This document shows positions 32,291-36,618 of a DNA stretch of 36,618 bases, in pieces. Location: the NCBI RefSeq assembly GCF_014224355.1, contig NZ_VNWP01000019.1, forward strand, positions 1 to 36,618. The letters are read 5' to 3'. The notes below the pieces were generated by a model. The model was not told the DNA's origin. It saw only the letters and a program-made list of their open reading frames with translations, and did not search any database. This DNA comes from Synechococcus sp. BSA11S (GTDB lineage: Bacteria > Cyanobacteriota > Cyanobacteriia > PCC-6307 > Cyanobiaceae). The stretch's first letter is position 1. Every line of letters begins with the position of its first letter. Position numbers and translations under genes: made by a program.

Positions 32291-33328
32291 CTACCTATCT
32301 AGCGTCCCATCCCCCGCGGCGGCCAGCTCCAGCACCTGCCGCCAGGGGGCTGAGCTGCGCAGCTGGCCCGGCATCACGCCACTGGCGCTCGCGCTCCAGC
32401 CCGCCAGGCGCACCCGCCCCCCCAGCCGCCGCAGGCGCACCGTGCCACCGGGTGATCGCCGCGCGATCTCCGCCATCGGCCAGACCCTGGCGCCGTCGGC
32501 GCTGTCGGCGGCCAGGCCGCTGAGCCACCGCCGTGCCTGCTCCCCCACATGGCCCTCCGCGGCGAGGTGGATCAGGCCCTCCAACCAGGCCGGATCCTGC
32601 GGCGGGCCGATCCAGAGCGGACCGCTCACCGCCAGGGGCGGCGGGGCGGCGCAGCCGCAGGGCTGCCAGCGGCGCAGACGCCGCAGGCTCTGCACCTGCT
32701 GATCACCGCAGCCGTGGCAGTGGGCCAGCAGGCCGAGCCGGTCCTCCTCGAGCAGCTCCGGGCTGCGCAGCACCTGAACGGCCGTGCGGAAGGTGCGGCC
32801 ATCACTGACGTTCAGCAGTGGCCGCAGGCCCCGGCCCAGGGACCAGGCGGAACGGGCCAGGACCCCGAGCTGAAGGCGCAGGGCCAGCTCCCAGCTGGCC
32901 GGATGGGCCCGGGCGGCCGCCCCCAGCGAGCGCAGGGCCGCCGTCCGGTCATGGCCGGTGGGGGAGCGGCCGTCGGTGCTGGCCAGATAGAGCACCCCGC
33001 CGAAGCGGACGGCCTCCAGGGCACGGGGCACCAGGGCCCCGGGGCAGCCGAAGGCATCGAGGTCCACCAGGTCGAAGCGCTGATCGCGCAACAGGCAGGC
33101 GGCCAGGAGCTTCTGGGCGGTCAGGGCACTCAGCCGCAGCGCCAGGCGCCCCCGCAGAGGCTCCAGGTTGGTGCGCAGCACCGGCAGCCGCTCCGGGTCG
33201 GCATCGTTGGCCCAGACCGCACTAGCTCCGGCCTCGAGGCCATAGCGCAGGGAGCGCACCCCGCAACCCGCCATCAGATCCAGCACCTCCAGGGGCCCCT
33301 GGCCCGCCAGCCGGCGGGCCAGCAGCAC
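32291..33328 (-). CDS. tRNA (guanine-N2)-dimethyltransferase, Trm1-like
   Basis: The annotated part from GTG at 33328 has 345 residues. It should dimethylate a guanine of tRNA (position 26 type). The methyltransferase motifs are [20 protein letters not shown] (motif I), [12 protein letters not shown], and [13 protein letters not shown] (the DxDPFG-like catalytic block). A zinc-binding-like Cys set is present ([12 protein letters not shown] and QPCGCAAPP). Homologous-looking residues continue upstream of the GTG to about 33393 (YCEGAARLRLGEGFF, RADSRPARDLG), but no ATG, GTG or TTG occurs there before an in-frame TGA. The real start is therefore unclear. The 5' end lies close to the divergent hydrolase start at 33423. 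Confidence 0.82.
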   Translation of the reverse strand: MLLARRLAGQGPLEVLDLMAGCGVRSLRYGLEAGASAVWANDADPERLPVLRTNLEPLRGRLALRLSALTAQKLLAACLLRDQRFDLVDLDAFGCPGALVPRALEAVRFGGVLYLASTDGRSPTGHDRTAALRSLGAAARAHPASWELALRLQLGVLARSAWSLGRGLRPLLNVSDGRTFRTAVQVLRSPELLEEDRLGLLAHCHGCGDQQVQSLRRLRRWQPCGCAAPPPLAVSGPLWIGPPQDPAWLEGLIHLAAEGHVGEQARRWLSGLAADSADGARVWPMAEIARRSPGGTVRLRRLGGRVRLAGWSASASGVMPGQLRSSAPWRQVLELAAAGDGTLDR

Positions 33329-33422
33329 CCCCAGATCCCTGGCCGGGCGCGAGTCGGCCCGGAAGAAGCCCTCCCCCAGCCGCAGCCGGGCCGCTCCTTC
33401 GCAATAGTGAGGGTCGTTCGGC

Positions 33423-34370
33423 GTGGCTCAGGCTCCGGTGGTGACAGCTCCAGCCCAGCCTGTCGCAGGGGATGGCATCGACTGGGGCCTGCACGGCACC
33501 TGGCACTGGCGTGGCCTGGCCTGCCACTGGCGCGTGCTCGGTGACCCCAGCGATCCCCCCCTGCTGCTGCTCCATGGCTTCGCCGCCAGCAGCGGCCACT
33601 GGCGCCACAATGTGGCCGGCCTGGCGGCGGCGGGCTGGTGCGTCTACGGCCTGGATCTGATCGGCTTCGGCGGCTCCGACCAGCCGGCCCTGCACCTCGA
33701 CAACCGGCTCTGGGCCCGCCAGAGCGCCGCCTTCCTGCAGCAGGTGGTGCAACAGCCCGCCGTGCTGCTCGGTCACTCCCTGGGGGGGCTGGTGGCCCTG
33801 AGCGCGGCGGTGTTCAGCCCAGAGTGGGTGCGGGCGGTGGCCGCCTTGCCCCTGCCGGATCCCAGCCTGGTGATGGCCATACCCCGGCGGCGCCCCCCCT
33901 GGCGGCGGCGGCTGCAGCGGCTGGTGGTGCACCTGCTCTGCAGGCTGCTGCCCCTGGAGCTGCTGGTGCCCCTGATCGCCCGCACCCCCCTGCTCGACCT
34001 GGGTCTGCAGTCGGCCTACAACCAGCCGGTGCTCGGCGACGGGGAGCTGCGCCGACTGTTCGCCCGTCCGGCCCGGCGACCGACCGCGGCCTGGGCCCTG
34101 CGCGGGATGAGCATCGGCATGGCCCTGCGCCCGCGGGGGGCCACGGCCGAGGCGCTGCTGGCGCGCCTGGTGCAGCCCCTGCTGCTGATCTGGGGCGAGG
34201 CCGACCGCCTGGTGCCGATCGAAGTGGCGGAGCTGATCGCGAGCCTCCGGCCGGAACTGCGCCTGGAGAGGCTGGCAGGGGTCGGCCATTGCCCCCACGA
34301 TGAGGCCCCCGAGGCTTTCGAGGCCCTGCTGCTGCCCTGGCTGGAGGGGCTTCAGGAGGCCGGCACGTAA
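33423..34370 (+). CDS. Alpha/beta hydrolase, cyanobacterial/plastid type
   Basis: A protein of 315 residues from the GTG at 33423. The fold is complete: [15 protein letters not shown], then [17 protein letters not shown] (oxyanion hole), [14 protein letters not shown], the nucleophile elbow [15 protein letters not shown] with its Ser, the Asp of [12 protein letters not shown] and the His of [14 protein letters not shown]. This group occurs in cyanobacteria and plastids; some members take part in chlorophyll or lipid turnover, but the substrate here is not shown. It ends 38 bases before ilvH. Confidence 0.85.
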   Translation: MAQAPVVTAPAQPVAGDGIDWGLHGTWHWRGLACHWRVLGDPSDPPLLLLHGFAASSGHWRHNVAGLAAAGWCVYGLDLIGFGGSDQPALHLDNRLWARQSAAFLQQVVQQPAVLLGHSLGGLVALSAAVFSPEWVRAVAALPLPDPSLVMAIPRRRPPWRRRLQRLVVHLLCRLLPLELLVPLIARTPLLDLGLQSAYNQPVLGDGELRRLFARPARRPTAAWALRGMSIGMALRPRGATAEALLARLVQPLLLIWGEADRLVPIEVAELIASLRPELRLERLAGVGHCPHDEAPEAFEALLLPWLEGLQEAGT

Positions 34371-34408
34371 TTTGGGGCCTTGATGCCCCGTCGAGCGCCG
34401 CCCCGGCC

Positions 34409-34939
34409 ATGAAACACACCCTCTCGGTGCTGGTGCAGGACGAATCCGGCGCCCTCAGCCGCATCTCCGGGCTGTTCGCCCGCCGTGGCTTCAACATCGA
34501 CAGCCTGGCGGTGGGGCCGGCCGAGCAGCGCGGCCACTCCCGGCTCACCATGGTGGTGGAGGGCGACGATCGCACCCTCGAGCAGATGGTCAAGCAGCTG
34601 AACAAGCTGATCAACGTGCTCAATGTGATCGACCTCACCCGTATTCCAGCGGTGGAGAGGGAGCTGATGCTCCTGAAGGTGTCGGCGCCGCCGGAGAACA
34701 GGGCGGCGATTCTCGATCTGGTCGAAGTCTTCCGCGCCAAGGTGGTCGACGTGGCCGACAACGCCCTGATCCTGGAGGTGGTGGGCGATCCGGGCAAACT
34801 GGTGGCCCTCGAGCAGATTCTCGAGAGCTTCGGCATCCTCGAGATCGCCCGCACCGGCAAGGTGACCCTGGAGCGGGCCTCGGGCGTGAACACCGCTCTG
34901 CTCAAGGTCACCGCCTCCGACAAGCGCGTGCCCGCCTGA
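34409..34939 (+). CDS. ilvH: Acetolactate synthase small subunit
   Basis: A protein of 176 residues from the ATG at 34409. It regulates acetolactate synthase of branched-chain amino acid synthesis and carries the valine-feedback site. The N-terminal ACT domain is [20 protein letters not shown] with [13 protein letters not shown] and [12 protein letters not shown]; the C-terminal domain starts after about residue 80 ([16 protein letters not shown]) and contains [20 protein letters not shown]. Length matches the family. Confidence 0.96.
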   Translation: MKHTLSVLVQDESGALSRISGLFARRGFNIDSLAVGPAEQRGHSRLTMVVEGDDRTLEQMVKQLNKLINVLNVIDLTRIPAVERELMLLKVSAPPENRAAILDLVEVFRAKVVDVADNALILEVVGDPGKLVALEQILESFGILEIARTGKVTLERASGVNTALLKVTASDKRVPA

Positions 34940-34950
34940 GACGGCCCAGC

Positions 34951-35661
34951 TCAGGGCTCGCCCTTCACCAGGGTGCCCCCCTCCACCAGCGTGGCCTTGA
35001 TCAGGCGGTCGCCCTGCTTGATCTTGTCGACCACCTCCATCCCCTTCACCACACGGCCGAACACCGCGTAGCGCCCATCGAGCTCGGTGAGGGGCTTGAG
35101 GGCGATGTAGAACTGCGCGCTGGCGGAATTGGGATCGGCCGAGCGGGCCATGGCCAGGGCCCCGCGGTCGTGCTTGAGCCTGAGCTGGAGGCTCTCGGCC
35201 GGATCCAGCACCTCGGCGCCGTAGCGGGGCTCGGGCTCCCCTTCGATCGCCAGTTCCAGGGGGATCAGCCTGGGCTGGTCGGTGGCCGGATCCACGAAGC
35301 TGCCGGTGCCATAGAGGTTGGACGGCACCTTCGGGTCGGCGCTCTGGGGATCGCCCCCCTGCACCACGAACGGGGTGGGCTCGTTCACCACCCGATGGAA
35401 CACGGTGTTGTTGTAGGCGCCGCGGCGCACCAGATCGACGAAGTTTCCGGCCGTGAGCGGCGCGGCATCACCGATCAGCTCCACCTCCACATCCCCGCGG
35501 CTGGTCTTCAGTGACACCAGGGCCTTGCCGCTCAGGCAGGCCGCTCCAGGGGCCGCGCAGCCCAGGGGACTGCGGGGGGCATCGGCAGCGCAGGCTCCGA
35601 GGCCGAAGGGGGTGAGCAGCAGCACACCAAGAAGCAGAAGACGGCTGAGGCGCATCGTCAT
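34951..35661 (-). CDS. Lipoprotein cyclophilin-type peptidylprolyl isomerase
   Basis: A protein of 236 residues from the ATG at 35661. It catalyses cis-trans isomerisation of prolyl bonds outside the cytoplasm. The N-terminus is a lipoprotein signal: MTMRLSRLLLLGVLLL followed by the lipobox LGAC, so the mature protein is probably anchored by Cys. Cyclophilin motifs: VELIGDAAPLTAGNFVDLVR, YNNTVFHRVV, FVVQGGDPQS, GALAMARSADPNSASAQFYI, VFGRVVKGMEVVDKI. The key Arg of FHRV and the FYI block are intact. It is convergent with ilvH (11 bases apart) and follows ycf4 by 4. Confidence 0.93.
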   Translation of the reverse strand: MTMRLSRLLLLGVLLLTPFGLGACAADAPRSPLGCAAPGAACLSGKALVSLKTSRGDVEVELIGDAAPLTAGNFVDLVRRGAYNNTVFHRVVNEPTPFVVQGGDPQSADPKVPSNLYGTGSFVDPATDQPRLIPLELAIEGEPEPRYGAEVLDPAESLQLRLKHDRGALAMARSADPNSASAQFYIALKPLTELDGRYAVFGRVVKGMEVVDKIKQGDRLIKATLVEGGTLVKGEP

Positions 35662-35665
35662 CGGA

Positions 35666-36289
35666 TCAGACCCCCTCCAGGGGAACTTTGAGGAAGCGGG
35701 CCAGTTCGGCGCCGCTGCGCTCGAGCTCGGCCAGGGGCAGGGGCTCTCCCACCCGGGTCAGGGGCAGGTCGCGGCGGCCCTGCAGGCGCAGCGCCAGGCG
35801 GCGACGGGGGTTGAGGCCGTCGCGCACGTCGACCTTCACCGCCAGGACCTCACGCAGGGGGATCTCCACGTCGATCTTCTGACGGAAGCCGCGGCGGGTG
35901 ATGCTGGCCAGGTTGCTCTCCTTGTCGAAGCGGTTGCTGCCGGCCCCCACATCCAGTGCGATCACCGCCCAGAGGTAGGTGGCCAGCAGCACGCCGGCGG
36001 TTCCATAGGCCCCCATCACCAGTCCCTGGGGAACCCACTCGAGTTCGGCCGGATGGCCCAGGGGCAGCAGGTCGAGACCGAGGCGGCTGGAGAGGCTGGT
36101 GAGCAGGAAGCCGACTCCTCCCAGGCTGACCGCGGAGGCCACCAGGTAGTTGGAGAGGCGGCGGGAGCCCTGGACCGTCTGCTCGAGCAGGGAGGCGCGG
36201 GCGTTGTCGTTGGCCGCTGGACGCGGCGCTGGAGCGGCCGAAGGGGAAGCCGGGGCCATGGGGGCGGCGGGGAGGCGATGGACCGTCAT
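35666..36289 (-). CDS. ycf4: Photosystem I assembly protein Ycf4
   Basis: A protein of 207 residues from the ATG at 36289. Ycf4 helps assemble photosystem I in the thylakoid membrane. After a Pro/Ala-rich N-terminus it has the family block [20 protein letters not shown], then [15 protein letters not shown], two membrane helices (one in the first block, one around [20 protein letters not shown]) and the typical [16 protein letters not shown]. The C-terminal domain with [20 protein letters not shown] is conserved. The N-terminus is longer than in most Ycf4 proteins. It is divergent from psbD, an arrangement common in Synechococcus. Confidence 0.93.
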   Translation of the reverse strand: MTVHRLPAAPMAPASPSAAPAPRPAANDNARASLLEQTVQGSRRLSNYLVASAVSLGGVGFLLTSLSSRLGLDLLPLGHPAELEWVPQGLVMGAYGTAGVLLATYLWAVIALDVGAGSNRFDKESNLASITRRGFRQKIDVEIPLREVLAVKVDVRDGLNPRRRLALRLQGRRDLPLTRVGEPLPLAELERSGAELARFLKVPLEGV

Positions 36290-36492
36290 CTTGGCCGTCG
36301 CCGGGGAAGGGTCGGCGGGCCGATCACCCCAGCCTGCGGCGCAGGGGGCGGGAACAAATGGAAGAAATACCTAAAAACCCTGCCGCGACAGGCAATGTCA
36401 GCCCGTTGCGGGCTTGCTCGCGCTGCCCGTGAACATTGTTACCATCGCCCGGTATCCCAAAGCCAAGCGGGATTTCCGCACCGTTTCAACCC
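36290..36492 (+). promoter_or_regulatory. Shared ycf4/psbD upstream region
   Basis: The 203 bases between the two divergent starts must hold both promoters. A possible -10 is TACCAT at 36440-36445. The short hairpin GCCCG-TTG-CGGGC at 36401-36413 is also present. No strong -35 is evident. Light regulation is likely from psbD biology but is not shown by the sequence. Confidence 0.4.
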
Positions 36493-36618
36493 ATGACGAT
36501 CGCTTTAGGGCGCGCGCCTGCCGCACGGGGATGGTTCGACGTCCTCGATGACTGGCTGAAGCGTGATCGCTTTGTTTTTGTCGGGTGGTCCGGTCTGCTG
36601 CTGTTCCCCACCGCCTAT
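36493..36618 (+). CDS. psbD: Photosystem II reaction centre protein D2, N-terminal part
   Basis: The first 42 residues are inside the window (ATG at 36493); the gene continues past the right edge. The sequence starts [20 protein letters not shown] and continues [20 protein letters not shown], the near-invariant D2 N-terminus with the start of the first membrane helix. D2 pairs with D1 to carry the photosystem II charge-separating pigments. Because psbD genes overlap psbC in cyanobacteria, psbC probably follows outside the window. Confidence 0.97.
   Translation, partial: MTIALGRAPAARGWFDVLDDWLKRDRFVFVGWSGLLLFPTAY

Noticed and set aside
1-36618. CRISPR arrays, tRNA, rRNA and riboswitches
   Set aside because: I saw no regularly spaced repeats, no cloverleaf with a recognisable T-arm in the gaps and no conserved riboswitch core.

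Overview
The window comes from a GC-rich picocyanobacterium of the Synechococcus/Cyanobium type. The evidence is the start of psbD at the right edge next to a divergent ycf4, petM followed by ycf39, an NADPH-thioredoxin reductase fused to thioredoxin (NTRC), a cyanobacterial infA, dxr, cysS and ilvH, and many small cyanobacterial proteins of unknown function.

Positions 1-6.9 kb are a worn surface-polysaccharide region, nearly all on the minus strand. It holds the 5' end of an IS1182-type transposase at the left edge, a glycosyltransferase missing its N-terminus, a GT-A glycosyltransferase, two methyltransferases and the wreck of an ABC exporter (wzm remnant plus wzt). The stretch from about 2.5 to 6.6 kb is visibly AT-rich against its neighbours. 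An IS5-family element (4117-5361) sits inside an FkbM-type methyltransferase gene. Removing it with one copy of the 4-bp target duplication restores an uninterrupted 254-residue frame.

Positions 6.9-13.6 kb are an accessory island of small gene pairs around one MsbA-like ABC exporter. It contains a ribbon-helix-helix-like/coiled-coil pair with a direct-repeat candidate operator, a DUF4258-like pair, a Uma2-family protein, a FitA/FitB (VapBC-type) pair, an orphan antitoxin whose toxin survives only as its first codons, and two nucleotidyltransferase/HEPN pairs. In one pair the HEPN gene is broken; in the other the nucleotidyltransferase is broken. A second wzm remnant lies here.

Positions 13.6-17.3 kb are a minus-strand operon: wza-like export protein, HCx5R phosphatase, gmd and fcl. 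It makes GDP-L-fucose and part of an export route.

Positions 17.4-20.9 kb (plus strand) encode four exported proteins of unknown function: a probable outer-membrane protein with a repeated Trp-Glu-Pro motif in its N-terminal half, two tandem paralogues with a hydrophobic segment and glycine tail, and a small secreted protein.

From 20.9 kb to the end is core genome: cysS, dxr, a 2Fe-2S thioredoxin-like ferredoxin, a YheT-like hydrolase, an NAD(P)-binding protein, an SF2 helicase, NTRC, infA, a pseudouridine synthase, the trm1-like/petM/ycf39 group, an alpha/beta hydrolase, ilvH, a lipoprotein cyclophilin, ycf4 and psbD. I found no tRNA, rRNA or CRISPR array. Identifications rest on motifs and family memory; no searches were run.
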